NCBI RefSeq assembly: GCF_016798225.1
Contig: NZ_JAEUYX010000003.1
Span: 1-64,000 of the forward strand
DNA: 64,000 bases
From: Anaerococcus sp. mt242
Lineage (GTDB): Bacteria; Bacillota; Clostridia; Tissierellales; Peptoniphilaceae
Direction of reading: 5' to 3'
Shown: piece after piece, positions 41,692 to 50,409 of the stretch
Layout of the letters: every line of letters starts with the position of its first letter
Position numbering within the stretch: position 1 is the first letter of the stretch
Position numbers and translations under genes: made by a program
Notes under the pieces: generated by a model
The model's database searches: none
Seen by the model: the letters and a program-made list of their open reading frames with translations, nothing else
Told to the model about the DNA's origin: nothing

Positions 41692-43593
41692 ATGACTGAT
41701 AACAACAAAGATTTAAATGAAATGCTTAAGATTAAAAGAGAAAAACTTGAAGAACTTAAGCAAGAAGGCAGAGATCCACACGAAATTGTAAACTTTAAGG
41801 ACCGCACACCTGCAAATGAAATTAAAGATAATTTTGAAAATTACGATGGCAAGTCTGTAAGAATTGCTGGTCGTATAAGAGCAAAACGTGGTCACGGAAA
41901 CATGAGCTTTATGGATATCCAAGATGAATCTGGAACAATCCAAATTGTAAATCGTAAAAATGTTATCGGTGATGAATTCAAACAAGTTAAAAAATACGAT
42001 ATTGGTGATATCGTTGGTATAGAAGGAAATGTATTTAAGACCAATCAAGGTGAAATTTCAATTGAAACACAAAATCCTCAATTACTAACAAAATCCTTAC
42101 AAATATTGCCAGAAAAATGGCACGGACTAAAAGACCCTGACTTAAGATATAGACAAAGATACCTAGACCTTATTGTAAATCCAGAAGTAAAAGAAGTTTT
42201 CTACTTAAGAAGCAAAATCATTACTGAAATTAGAAAATTTTTAGACGGTAGAGGATTTATAGAAGTAGAAACTCCAATTCTTAATACAATTGCAGGGGGA
42301 GCTACAGCACGTCCATTTATAACCCACCACAACACTTTAGATATCGATATGTATCTAAGAATTGCAAACGAACTTTACCTAAAAAGACTAATTGTCGGTG
42401 GATTTGATAAAGTTTATGAAATGGGCAGAATGTTTAGAAACGAAGGTATGGATGCTACTCACAATCCTGAGTACACCGCAATGGAACTTTACCAAGCCTA
42501 TGCTGATTACGAAGATATGATGGAAATTACCGAACATATGGTAGAAACAGTTGCTACAAATGTTTTAGGAAAAACCACTATCGAATATGACGGCCAAGAA
42601 ATAGAATTAAAAGCTCCATGGGCTAGAATACCTATGATTGATGCTATTAAAAATGAAATTGGTATCGACTTTAACGAAATCACATCCTATGAAGATGCAG
42701 TTGCAATTGCAAAAGAAAAAGGCGTTGAAGTAAAAGATGCACGTGGAGAAATTATCGCAGAATTCTTCGAAGAATTTGTAGAAGATAAGCTAATCCAACC
42801 AACATTTATAATTGACTACCCAGTAGAAATCTCACCACTAGCTAAAAGAAAAAATGATGATAAATCATTAACATATAGATTTGAAGCATTTATTAATGGT
42901 AAAGAAGTAGCAAATGCCTTCTCAGAATTAAATGATGCTGCAGATCAAAGAGAAAGATTTGAAGCTCAAGTTGCTAAACGTGAAAAAGGTGATGATGAAG
43001 CACAAATGATGGATCACGATTTTGTAAATGCTCTAGAAGTAGGACTTCCTCCAACAGGTGGCCTTGGTATAGGTATTGATAGAGTGATAATGCTGCTTAC
43101 TGGCCAACACTCAATCCGTGATGTCCTATTATTCCCAACTATGAAACCAACTGGCAAAAATGCTGTAGAAAGCAATGAAATAGCACCTACAAAAACAGTT
43201 GAAGAAACTAATGAAGTAATAGACTTTACAGGTGTAAAAACAGAAGATTTCTATGATGATATAGACTTTGATACATTTACAAAATCTGACTTTAGAGTTG
43301 TAAAAGTAACTGATTGTGAAGAAGTACCAAAATCAAACAAACTTCTTAAATTTACCCTTGATGATGGATCTGACACACCAAGAACAATCCTATCAGGTAT
43401 CAAAAAACATTACACAGCAGAAGAGTTAATCGGCAAAAACTTAGTAGCCATAGTTAACCTACCACCAAGAGCAATGATGGGTGAGGAATCTCAAGGTATG
43501 ATTCTATCAGCAGTACATGAGCAAAACGGTGAAGAAAAACTAAATGTCCTAATGGTAAGCAATAATATCCCAGCTGGGGCAAAATTATATTAA
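41692..43593 (+). CDS. lysS: lysyl-tRNA synthetase class II with C-terminal tRNA-binding domain
   Basis: Charges tRNA-Lys. The anticodon OB fold (about 55-150) precedes the class II core with motif 2 ([15 protein letters not shown]) and motif 3 ([14 protein letters not shown]), which ends near residue 495. The protein then continues for about 135 more residues, beyond the usual ~500: a linker and an EMAPII/Trbp111-type tRNA-binding OB domain (about 523-633, with [19 protein letters not shown] and [11 protein letters not shown]), like the dimerising tail of many MetRS. The fusion is unbroken in frame. The second ATG (41692) suits the GGAG site better than the first (41689). A terminator follows. 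Confidence 0.94.
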   Translation: MTDNNKDLNEMLKIKREKLEELKQEGRDPHEIVNFKDRTPANEIKDNFENYDGKSVRIAGRIRAKRGHGNMSFMDIQDESGTIQIVNRKNVIGDEFKQVKKYDIGDIVGIEGNVFKTNQGEISIETQNPQLLTKSLQILPEKWHGLKDPDLRYRQRYLDLIVNPEVKEVFYLRSKIITEIRKFLDGRGFIEVETPILNTIAGGATARPFITHHNTLDIDMYLRIANELYLKRLIVGGFDKVYEMGRMFRNEGMDATHNPEYTAMELYQAYADYEDMMEITEHMVETVATNVLGKTTIEYDGQEIELKAPWARIPMIDAIKNEIGIDFNEITSYEDAVAIAKEKGVEVKDARGEIIAEFFEEFVEDKLIQPTFIIDYPVEISPLAKRKNDDKSLTYRFEAFINGKEVANAFSELNDAADQRERFEAQVAKREKGDDEAQMMDHDFVNALEVGLPPTGGLGIGIDRVIMLLTGQHSIRDVLLFPTMKPTGKNAVESNEIAPTKTVEETNEVIDFTGVKTEDFYDDIDFDTFTKSDFRVVKVTDCEEVPKSNKLLKFTLDDGSDTPRTILSGIKKHYTAEELIGKNLVAIVNLPPRAMMGEESQGMILSAVHEQNGEEKLNVLMVSNNIPAGAKLY

Positions 43594-43605
43594 TAGAAAA
43601 TGTAG

Positions 43606-43643
43606 ACTTCCTAAATCTCCTAGAGACTTAGGAAGTTTTTTTA
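43606..43643 (+). terminator. terminator after lysS
   Basis: ACTTCCTAA-TCTC pairs with GAGA-TTAGGAAGT around CTA, one mismatch, followed by seven T. Confidence 0.9.
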
Positions 43644-43724
43644 TTGAAATTAGAGTATTTTTAATAAATTTAATTGACAATCTAAATAGAGAGATTTTGT
43701 AACAAAATATATTAGTTCTTAATC

Positions 43725-43753
43725 TTGACTAGTTTACTAGGGTATGTTATACT
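43725..43753 (+). promoter_or_regulatory. promoter of the siderophore importer
   Basis: TTGACT (43725-43730) and TATACT (43748-43753) with exactly 17 bases between, a near-consensus promoter. A TTGACA lies about 50 bases upstream but lacks a matching -10 box. Confidence 0.75.
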
Positions 43754-43759
43754 TTTGCT

Positions 43760-43778
43760 AATGATAATCAGTATCATT
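43760..43778. promoter_or_regulatory. Fur box
   Basis: AATGATA-ATCAG-TATCATT, a 7-5-7 palindrome of the classic ferric-uptake-regulator type, lies directly after the -10 box. Binding of iron-loaded Fur would block transcription, which fits the siderophore importer that follows. Confidence 0.75.
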
Positions 43779-43801
43779 AATAATATGTTTAAGGAGTATT
43801 T

Positions 43802-44878
43802 ATGAAAAATACAAAAATCATGTCAATAGCAATACTTGCACTGGCTTTATCAGCTTGTGAAAATAATGTAGGCACCGAAAATACTAAAGCAGAAAATCCT
43901 GCCCCCAAAAGTGAAGTTAGTCAAGAGCTTGAAAAAGACTCGCCAAGTATTGATGAAAATTCAAAAGATACTGAATCAAGCATGGAAAAATCAGATATTA
44001 TTACTATAACAGATGCCCATGGTGAAGTAGAAGTAGCCCGCAATCCAAAAAAAGTTGTTGCTCTTGATAGCAGAAACTTTGAAGTTTTAGAAGCAATGGG
44101 AGTTGATTTAGTAGCTGCACCAAAAGATGTTATGCCAGAGACATCTTCTTATTTAAAAGATGATAGTATAGAAAATATTGGCAACCACAGAGAACTAAAT
44201 CTAGAGTTACTCGCAGCAACTGATCCAGATCTAGTAATTATAGGTCAAAGATTTGCTGATTACTATGAGGATATTAAAGCTATTGTACCAAATGCTTCTG
44301 TAATTGATTTAGATACAGATGTCTCAGAAGAAGCAAATTCTCCAGGAAATAATCTTATAGAAGGATTTACAAATTCTACAATGATTTTAGGAGAAATCTT
44401 TTCTAAGGAAGATAAGGCAAATGAGCTAATAACAGACCTTGAAGAATCAATTGAAAAAGCAAAAGATGCCTACAAGGGTGGCAGTGTAATGGGAATGGTA
44501 GTTTCTGGTGGAGAAATTGGATATTCAGCTCCAAAATATGGAAGAGTTTGGGGTCCGGTTTATGAAATATTAGAACTAGAACCATCTTTAGATGTGAAAA
44601 ATGATTCTTCAGACCATAAGGGAGATGATATTTCTGTAGAAGCAATTGCAGAATCAAAACCAGATTATCTAATGGTCTTAGACCGTGATGCCGGAGTAGC
44701 TAGCGAAGAAAATGCAAAACCTGCTATGGAAGTAATTGAAGGATCAGAAGCCTTAAAGGACCTTGAAGCCATTAAAAACAATAAAATTTATTACGCTCCA
44801 AATGATACCTACACCAACGAATCAATCATTACTTATACAAAGATATTTGATGGTTTAGCAGAATTGTTTAGCAAATAA
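43802..44878 (+). CDS. siderophore-binding lipoprotein of an iron ABC importer (FatB/YclQ-like)
   Basis: Periplasmic-type binding lipoprotein, 358 residues. The signal peptide ends with the lipobox LSAC near residue 19, followed by a Glu/Lys-rich linker (about 20-65) and the TroA-type fold. Words DPDLVIIGQRF and YSAPKYGRVWGPVYEIL resemble the catecholate- and petrobactin-binding group (FatB, YclQ, CeuE). It starts a four-gene operon with two permeases and an ATPase. The iron type is suggested by family resemblance and the Fur box. Confidence 0.88.
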   Translation: MKNTKIMSIAILALALSACENNVGTENTKAENPAPKSEVSQELEKDSPSIDENSKDTESSMEKSDIITITDAHGEVEVARNPKKVVALDSRNFEVLEAMGVDLVAAPKDVMPETSSYLKDDSIENIGNHRELNLELLAATDPDLVIIGQRFADYYEDIKAIVPNASVIDLDTDVSEEANSPGNNLIEGFTNSTMILGEIFSKEDKANELITDLEESIEKAKDAYKGGSVMGMVVSGGEIGYSAPKYGRVWGPVYEILELEPSLDVKNDSSDHKGDDISVEAIAESKPDYLMVLDRDAGVASEENAKPAMEVIEGSEALKDLEAIKNNKIYYAPNDTYTNESIITYTKIFDGLAELFSK

Positions 44879-44879
44879 G

Positions 44880-45845
44880 ATGGAAAATACAAAAAGAAAA
44901 ATATTTACAAAACCCTATATTTTTGCACTAGGGTTAGTAATAGTCCTTGCCATAGCTTCTGTTTTTACAGGAGCTTATGATATTTTTAAAGAGGGTAATT
45001 CTATTGAAATGGTATTTATAACAAGAATTCCAAGGACCTTAGCCCTAATGCTTTCAGCAGTAGCCATGAGCCTATCGGGCATTGTCATGCAGCTAATATC
45101 ACAAAATAAATTGGTAGAACCAACCACAACTGGAACTATTGAATGGGCTGGTCTAGGCCTTGTTTTAGTTTATATTTTAATTCCAAAGCCTAGCCTGCTT
45201 CAAAGAATGACAGGTGCAATCATAGCTTCATTTATTGGATCTATGGTTTTCTTTTATTTACTTAGAAATATAAAATTAAAATCATCCCTATTTGTGCCAA
45301 TTGTTGGTATTATGCTAGGAGCAGTTGTTTCTGCAATTTCAACCTTTATTGGCCTAGAATTCAATATGACTCAGGTAATAGAAGTTTGGTTTCAAGGATC
45401 ATTTGCCCCAGTCCAACGTGGTCGCTACGAATATTTATTTTTTATAATAATAATTACAATAGTTATTTATAGGTATGCTGATAAGCTGACAATTGCAGGG
45501 CTTGGAGAGGATATAACAACAAATCTTGGTCTTAATTATAATCAGATTATATTAAGGGCTAATATTTTAGTTGCATTAGCTTGTGGGATAGTTTCTGCAG
45601 TGATTGGCAATATCCCATTTTTAGGTCTAATAGTGCCAAACATTGTTTCCATCTATAGAGGAGACAATCTAAGGGAAAATATACCTTGGATTTGTTTGGT
45701 ATCCATGATGGTGATGCTAGCAGCAGATATTATTTCAAGGACGATTATTGCACCATTTGAATTACCCGTATCACTTATTTTAGGAAGCGCAGGTTCAATT
45801 ATATTTATAATTATTTTATTAAATATGAGGAGATTTAAGATATGA
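44880..45845 (+). CDS. iron-siderophore ABC permease (FecCD/YclN family)
   Basis: Permease of 321 residues with about nine membrane segments. The FecCD coupling region shows GEDITTNLGLNYNQI and GNIPFLGLIVPNIVSIYRGDNL. The N-terminal stretch FITRIPRTLALMLSAVAMSLSG is typical of the family. It begins two bases after the binding protein and its stop overlaps the next gene. It forms the importer with the second permease and the ATPase. Confidence 0.9.
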   Translation: MENTKRKIFTKPYIFALGLVIVLAIASVFTGAYDIFKEGNSIEMVFITRIPRTLALMLSAVAMSLSGIVMQLISQNKLVEPTTTGTIEWAGLGLVLVYILIPKPSLLQRMTGAIIASFIGSMVFFYLLRNIKLKSSLFVPIVGIMLGAVVSAISTFIGLEFNMTQVIEVWFQGSFAPVQRGRYEYLFFIIIITIVIYRYADKLTIAGLGEDITTNLGLNYNQIILRANILVALACGIVSAVIGNIPFLGLIVPNIVSIYRGDNLRENIPWICLVSMMVMLAADIISRTIIAPFELPVSLILGSAGSIIFIIILLNMRRFKI

Positions 45846-46855
45846 AAAGTAAATCTTCTTTTATGAGTAGTTTTAGATCAGAAAAAGAAAAAAAATCATA
45901 TTTTATATGTCTGGTAATTTTATCTTTGCTAGCTATTTTAACAACATATGGGCTCCTTGTTTATAAGAACCCAGTCCCAATTGATTCACCATCATTTTTA
46001 CCAATTATTAAACGCAGGCAAAATGCTATTATTGCCATGGCAATAGCAGCTATCTGTCAATCAGTTGGAAGCATACTTTTTCAAAGTGTAACAAATAATA
46101 GGATTATAACACCATCGATTTTAGGCTTTGAGGCTATCTATTCCACAATAAATACAGCAATCATGTATTTTTTAGGAATAACAGGATTTTTGGTCATAGG
46201 AGGTAAGGGTTATTTTATATTTCAGATAATCCTTATGGTTGGCCTTTGCTTATTTTTGTTTATGGGGATTTTTGCAAAAAAAGATGGAAATATTGAACTC
46301 ATGCTTTTAATAGGAGTTATTTTAGGCCAAGGGCTTAGAGCAATAGCAGCCTTTATGCGTAGGCTCCTTTCTCCATCAGAATTTGATATTTTGCAAGCAA
46401 AACTTTTTGCTTCTGTAAATAATTCTGATACAGAATATTTCCCCCTAGCAATTGGAATAATCTTTTTTGTGACACTGGGAGTATTTTTAAATATGAGAAA
46501 GCTAAATGTTTTAAGTCTTGGCAAGGATGTGGCTACAAATTTAGGTCTAAACCACAAAAAAGCAACTTTTCTATCATTGATAGCAGTTGCGATTTTAATT
46601 AGTATTTCAACAGCCCTTGTTGGCCCAATGACCTTTTATGGTTTTCTAGTAGCTACATTAACTTATGAACTAGCGAAAACTTATGACCATAAATACCTGA
46701 TGATTATGGCAATACTACTTGCCTTTGATATATTAGCTGGTTCATATTTTATTATGAATCACATATTCAATGCAAACGGAGTGGTTTCAGTCTTGATTGA
46801 ATTAATAGGAGGGATTTCATTCCTTATTTTAATATTTAAGGAAGAAAAATTATGA
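45842..46855 (+). CDS. iron-siderophore ABC permease (FecCD/YclO family)
   Basis: Second permease, 337 residues, about nine membrane segments. It has RRQNAIIAMAIAAICQSVGSILFQ and the coupling words SLGKDVATNLGLNHKKATF, with GPMTFYGFLVATLTYE. It starts four bases before the end of the first permease (ATGA) and overlaps the ATPase start by four bases. Two distinct permeases suggest a heterodimer. Confidence 0.9.
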   Translation: MKSKSSFMSSFRSEKEKKSYFICLVILSLLAILTTYGLLVYKNPVPIDSPSFLPIIKRRQNAIIAMAIAAICQSVGSILFQSVTNNRIITPSILGFEAIYSTINTAIMYFLGITGFLVIGGKGYFIFQIILMVGLCLFLFMGIFAKKDGNIELMLLIGVILGQGLRAIAAFMRRLLSPSEFDILQAKLFASVNNSDTEYFPLAIGIIFFVTLGVFLNMRKLNVLSLGKDVATNLGLNHKKATFLSLIAVAILISISTALVGPMTFYGFLVATLTYELAKTYDHKYLMIMAILLAFDILAGSYFIMNHIFNANGVVSVLIELIGGISFLILIFKEEKL

Positions 46856-47607
46856 TAAGTTTAGAGAATGTAGAAAAAAAATATAGCGATGAAGTTAGTA
46901 TAGGTCCAGTTAGTCTTGATATAAAAACAAACGGTATAAACTCAATAATCGGCCCAAACGGTGCAGGCAAGTCTACCTTACTTATGATGATTGGTAGACT
47001 TTTGCCAAAGGATGCCGGAAAAATAAATGTAGGTGGTCTGGATATTGATAATACAAATCCAAATCAAATGGCAAAGACAATTTCAATTTTAAAACAAGAA
47101 AATAATTTTATCAGCAAATTAACCGTAAAGCAACTAGTAAGTTTTGGAAGATTTCCTTATAGCCAAGGCAGACTTACTAATGAAGATGTAAAAATAATTG
47201 AAAAATATATAGACTTTTTTGATTTAAAAGCTCTTGAAAATAGGTATTTGGATGAATTATCTGGAGGACAAAGACAAAGGGCCTATGTTGCAATGGTCCT
47301 AGCCCAAGAAACAGAATATGTTTTGCTAGATGAGCCGTTAAATAATCTTGATGTGGCAAGATCAGTTTCAATGATGAAACATCTAAGATGTGCTTGTGAC
47401 ACTTTGAAAAAAACTTTTGTTTTGGTAATCCATGACATAAATGTAGCAGCCCAATATTCAGATAGGATATTTGCTATGAAAAATGGAAAATTAGTCCTAG
47501 AAGGATCTGTAGATGAGGTAATGGATGGGGATAAATTAACAAATATTTTTGATACAAGTATAAATATTGTAAATGGTCCCTATGGGAAAATTGCTGTCTA
47601 TAATTAA
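46852..47607 (+). CDS. iron-siderophore ABC ATPase (FecE/YclP family)
   Basis: 251-residue nucleotide-binding subunit. Walker A is GPNGAGKST, the signature LSGGQRQRA, Walker B YVLLDEPLNNLD, and the switch residue lies in VIHDIN. Its terminal word LEGSVDEVM and the NIVN tail are family-typical. It completes the Fur-controlled importer and has no terminator that I can see directly after it. Confidence 0.92.
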   Translation: MISLENVEKKYSDEVSIGPVSLDIKTNGINSIIGPNGAGKSTLLMMIGRLLPKDAGKINVGGLDIDNTNPNQMAKTISILKQENNFISKLTVKQLVSFGRFPYSQGRLTNEDVKIIEKYIDFFDLKALENRYLDELSGGQRQRAYVAMVLAQETEYVLLDEPLNNLDVARSVSMMKHLRCACDTLKKTFVLVIHDINVAAQYSDRIFAMKNGKLVLEGSVDEVMDGDKLTNIFDTSINIVNGPYGKIAVYN

Positions 47608-47624
47608 CTTTAGCAATCCATTGT

Positions 47625-47630
47625 GGGTAT
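47625..47630 (+). promoter_or_regulatory. GGGTAT element before the membrane protein gene
   Basis: GGGTAT sits in the 15-mer ATTGTGGGTATAAAT (47620-47634), identical to the one at 35057-35071. It lies 21 bases before the start codon of the membrane protein. Confidence 0.35.
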
Positions 47631-47651
47631 AAATCCATAAAGGAGATAATT

Positions 47652-48167
47652 ATGAACGATAATTTTCAATCAGAATATAAGGACACCGAATCAGTTAGAA
47701 AATACGTAAATAGACATAATATTTATTCATTACTTTTTGCCCTAGGTTTTTTTATCATTATTGTATCAATAATTCCATATTTACTAATAACTTCTGAAAA
47801 GATAGAAGATAGGATATTACCATCTATTATAGTTTTCTTAATTGGTTTGATTATGATAATTGCAAGTAATTTTTCCAAAAGAAAATTAAGAGACAAACAA
47901 GCCAATAAATATACTGTTTCTGCAAGTGAATTTATAGATTTAGAGACAGAATCTAGAAGGAAAATATTTAGAAAAGATCTTATAATTGCAATTTTATTAA
48001 TAATTTTAGTTCCGATTATCTACTATCTAATTCACACAAAAACATCGATGCTTGCTACAAATTCAAATAAATATATAAACTCAATATTAATATTAATTAT
48101 TGCCATAGCAGTATTTATTATTTTATATAGCAAGGGTAAAAAAGACGCATATAATAGCTTACATTAA
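47652..48167 (+). CDS. uncharacterised membrane protein
   Basis: 171-residue protein with a short N-terminal cytosolic part (about 1-25), two membrane segments (about 26-48 and 58-75), a charged stretch (about 80-110) and two more segments (about 114-132 and 145-162). No recognised domain. An AAGGAG ribosome site is present and a GGGTAT element lies upstream, so it is probably transcribed apart from the iron importer. Function unknown. Confidence 0.7.
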   Translation: MNDNFQSEYKDTESVRKYVNRHNIYSLLFALGFFIIIVSIIPYLLITSEKIEDRILPSIIVFLIGLIMIIASNFSKRKLRDKQANKYTVSASEFIDLETESRRKIFRKDLIIAILLIILVPIIYYLIHTKTSMLATNSNKYINSILILIIAIAVFIILYSKGKKDAYNSLH

Positions 48168-48169
48168 AA

Positions 48170-48196
48170 TGCACCTAGCAATGGGTGTTTTTTTAT
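48170..48196 (+). terminator. weak terminator after the membrane protein gene
   Basis: CACC pairs with GGTG around an eight-base loop, with A and T runs extending the stem, followed by T's. Confidence 0.45.
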
Positions 48197-48225
48197 TGCT
48201 TTATTTTAAGCTTATAGGTTACAAT
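48196..48225 (+). promoter_or_regulatory. promoter of the capA-PAP2 pair
   Basis: TTGCTT (48196-48201) and TACAAT (48220-48225), 18 bases apart. Confidence 0.5.
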
Positions 48226-48251
48226 GGATGTAGTATATATTTGGAGGGAAT

Positions 48252-49532
48252 ATGAAGTATATAAAAAGAACACTCACCTTTATTTTTTCAATTTTGCTAC
48301 TTGCTGCTTGTGGCCAAAAAGAGCTAAAGGAAGAAAGTAATGAGCCAATAAGAACAACTGACCTTATTGAAAATTTAAATTCAAATGATCTTGCAAAGCA
48401 AGATGATAAAGAAGTAGATAATGAAGTTGCCGCTGAAAATACTAAAAAATCAGATGAAGTAGAAGAAAGTAAAGAAGAAAAAATCGAAACCATTACTTTA
48501 AAAGCCGGCGGAGATCTTATGGCAAATATGGGTCAAACTCAATATGCCTACAACAAGGGCGGTGGGTCTTATGATTTTTCTGATTCGTTTATGTATATTT
48601 CGGATTTTATAAGCGATGCAGATATTGCAATTGCTAACTATGAGACAACAACAGATCCAAATGTTCCATATGCGGGCCACCCAAGATTTAATGCACCAGC
48701 AGAATATTTGGACGCTATAAAAGAAGCTGGATTTGATATTGTAACAACTGCTAACAATCACTCGCTAGACAATGATATTGAGGGAGTCAATACCACAATT
48801 GAAGCTATCCAAGATGCAGGACTAGACCATGTTGGTACACGTGCTGAGGATGATGATACTAGATTTATTATAAAAGAAGTAGGTAATATTAAGCTTGCAT
48901 TTTTATCCTACACCTTTGGTTGTAACGGGAAAGAAGATTTATTCCAAGTACGTGAGGAAGTTCCAGAAGTAAATTATTTACATGAAGATCAAATCAAGGA
49001 TGACATCAAAAAAGCAAAAGCAAAGGATACTGATTTTGTTGTTGTATATCCTCATTGGGGCATAGAATTGCGTTCAAATGCAGATCCTAGTCAAATAGAA
49101 TTAGGACGAAAGATGATTGATTGGGGAGCAGATCTTGTAATAGGAAATCATCCACATGTAGTAGAGCCTTATGAAGAATATGAAACTGAGGATGGGAGAA
49201 AAGGATTTATAGCTTATGCTTGCGGCAATTTCATTAGCATCCAAAATTTAGAAACGGTAAATGATATCAGAACAGAACAATCAGTTGCTTATAGTTTTAA
49301 GTTATCAAAAGATTTAGCTAACGGCACAACATCAATAGATGAAATCGAAGCATATCCACTCTGGGTTGGCATGACTTATAATGAATATGGCCGCAGTGTA
49401 AGAACTTACTTATGTGAAGATTTCCTAGAAGGTGGCAAATATTATGATGAAGTTGACGAGTCCCAAAGAGATAGGATACAAAAAGCCTATGATGCAACCA
49501 TGGCGACTATTAGCAGTGAGGTAGATTATTAA
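48252..49532 (+). CDS. CapA-family lipoprotein (metallophosphatase-like, PGA capsule family)
   Basis: 426-residue lipoprotein: signal peptide with lipobox LLAACG (Cys about 18), an acidic linker (about 20-75), then the CapA domain with GGDLMANMGQ, DADIAIANYETT, TTANNHSLDND and NHPHVVEPYE, metal-ligand-type residues of the metallophosphatase fold. CapA relatives help make poly-gamma-glutamate capsules, but the polymerase genes (CapB/CapC) are not seen nearby, so another envelope role is possible. The next gene overlaps its stop (TAATG). Confidence 0.85.
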   Translation: MKYIKRTLTFIFSILLLAACGQKELKEESNEPIRTTDLIENLNSNDLAKQDDKEVDNEVAAENTKKSDEVEESKEEKIETITLKAGGDLMANMGQTQYAYNKGGGSYDFSDSFMYISDFISDADIAIANYETTTDPNVPYAGHPRFNAPAEYLDAIKEAGFDIVTTANNHSLDNDIEGVNTTIEAIQDAGLDHVGTRAEDDDTRFIIKEVGNIKLAFLSYTFGCNGKEDLFQVREEVPEVNYLHEDQIKDDIKKAKAKDTDFVVVYPHWGIELRSNADPSQIELGRKMIDWGADLVIGNHPHVVEPYEEYETEDGRKGFIAYACGNFISIQNLETVNDIRTEQSVAYSFKLSKDLANGTTSIDEIEAYPLWVGMTYNEYGRSVRTYLCEDFLEGGKYYDEVDESQRDRIQKAYDATMATISSEVDY

Positions 49533-50098
49533 TGGGACCTTGGACTAGTTTTGAAATAGGAATTCTAGATGCGATTCATAAATTATCGACACCAGGCCTG
49601 AATAAGTTTATGGTAACTATAACAAATCTTGGAAATCTGTCTATAATTTGGATTGCATTTATTATAATTTTTATGTCAACAAAAGAGTACAAGTCTATGG
49701 CTAAGGTCATGGTAATAGGATTTATGCTAAATATAATTATAGTTAATCTTTTGCTAAAAAATATTTTTGCAAGAGTCAGACCCTTTGATTATGTTAATAA
49801 TATTGAATTACTAGTACCTAAATTAAAAGATGGATCTTTTCCATCAGGGCACACATCATATGCCTTTACATTTTTTACGATTATATTTTTTATGAGTAAA
49901 TCAAAAATGATAAAAATATTCACTGGTATACTTGCCTTGCTCATAGCTTTAAGTAGACTATATTTATACGTTCACTTTCCAACAGATGTAATAGCAGGAG
50001 CTGTGATAGGATTTGCTATAGGGATCCTATCAATGAAAATCTATTTTGACAAAAACATAAGAAAAAAACTAGCCAATTGCAATTTGCAAAGAAAGTAA
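49532..50098 (+). CDS. PAP2-family membrane phosphatase
   Basis: 188-residue membrane phosphatase with five or six segments. The three PAP2 motifs are visible: KNIFARVRP (K-x6-RP), PSGHTSYAF and SRLYLYVHFPTD. These residues form the phosphate pocket for lipid phosphates such as undecaprenyl diphosphate (BcrC-like) or phosphatidylglycerol phosphate. It overlaps the stop of capA by one base. Substrate is not decided; either role would fit the envelope genes in the window. Confidence 0.88.
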   Translation: MGPWTSFEIGILDAIHKLSTPGLNKFMVTITNLGNLSIIWIAFIIIFMSTKEYKSMAKVMVIGFMLNIIIVNLLLKNIFARVRPFDYVNNIELLVPKLKDGSFPSGHTSYAFTFFTIIFFMSKSKMIKIFTGILALLIALSRLYLYVHFPTDVIAGAVIGFAIGILSMKIYFDKNIRKKLANCNLQRK

Positions 50099-50111
50099 AA
50101 AGTGTTATAAT
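50084..50111 (+). promoter_or_regulatory. promoter of the tRNA-Leu gene
   Basis: TTGCAA (50084-50089) and TATAAT (50106-50111), 16 bases apart. It lies partly inside the PAP2 gene end. Confidence 0.7.
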
Positions 50112-50128
50112 TAATAGGTAACCATTGA

Positions 50129-50215
50129 GCCGGTGTGTTGGAATTGGCAGACGAGACAGACTCAAACTCTGTTGTCCACCAGGGCGTGTGGGTTCGAGTC
50201 CCACCACCGGCACCA
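50129..50215 (+). tRNA. tRNA-Leu (anticodon CAA)
   Basis: Acceptor GCCGGTG pairs with CACCGGC. The anticodon arm ACAGA-CTCAAAC-TCTGT gives anticodon CAA (UUG codons). A long variable arm follows, as in all tRNA-Leu, and the T arm is GTGGG-TTCGAGT-CCCAC. The discriminator A and encoded CCA (50213-50215) are present. A long variable arm with CAA identifies leucine. Confidence 0.96.
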
Positions 50216-50266
50216 ATAAAGCCTATACGGTTAAAATAGGACCAAGAGTCTATAAAAATAATATAT

Positions 50267-50303
50267 AAAAACCTCGTAGTCAATTAGATTACGAGGTTTT
50301 TTT
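50267..50303 (+). terminator. terminator after the tRNA gene
   Basis: AAAACCTCGTA pairs with TACGAGGTTTT around an 11-base loop that can close further, followed by T's. The 50-base stretch between the tRNA and the hairpin holds nothing recognisable. Confidence 0.88.
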
Positions 50304-50362
50304 ATATGATTTCTTAAAAGACTTTACAAACCTATAAAATCATATGCTATTTTAATCAAATC

Positions 50363-50391
50363 TTTAAAATATCCACATTTTACGTTATACT
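50363..50391 (+). promoter_or_regulatory. promoter of the polA-coaE-transglycosylase operon
   Basis: TTTAAA (50363-50368) and TATACT (50386-50391), 17 bases apart, 18 bases before the polA start. Confidence 0.5.
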
Positions 50392-50409
50392 ATTACTAAG
50401 GAGTGACAA

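Noticed and set aside
43666-43700. Additional promoter at the TTGACA before the siderophore operon
   Set aside because: No acceptable -10 box lies 16-18 bases downstream, whereas the TTGACT/TATACT pair closer to the gene is near consensus.
50016-50283. Two minus-strand open frames over the tRNA-Leu gene (one beginning MVPVVGLEPTRPGG)
   Set aside because: They are the antisense of the tRNA. The phrase VVGLEPTRP is a well-known spurious translation of tRNA-Leu/Ser genes, with no ribosome site here.
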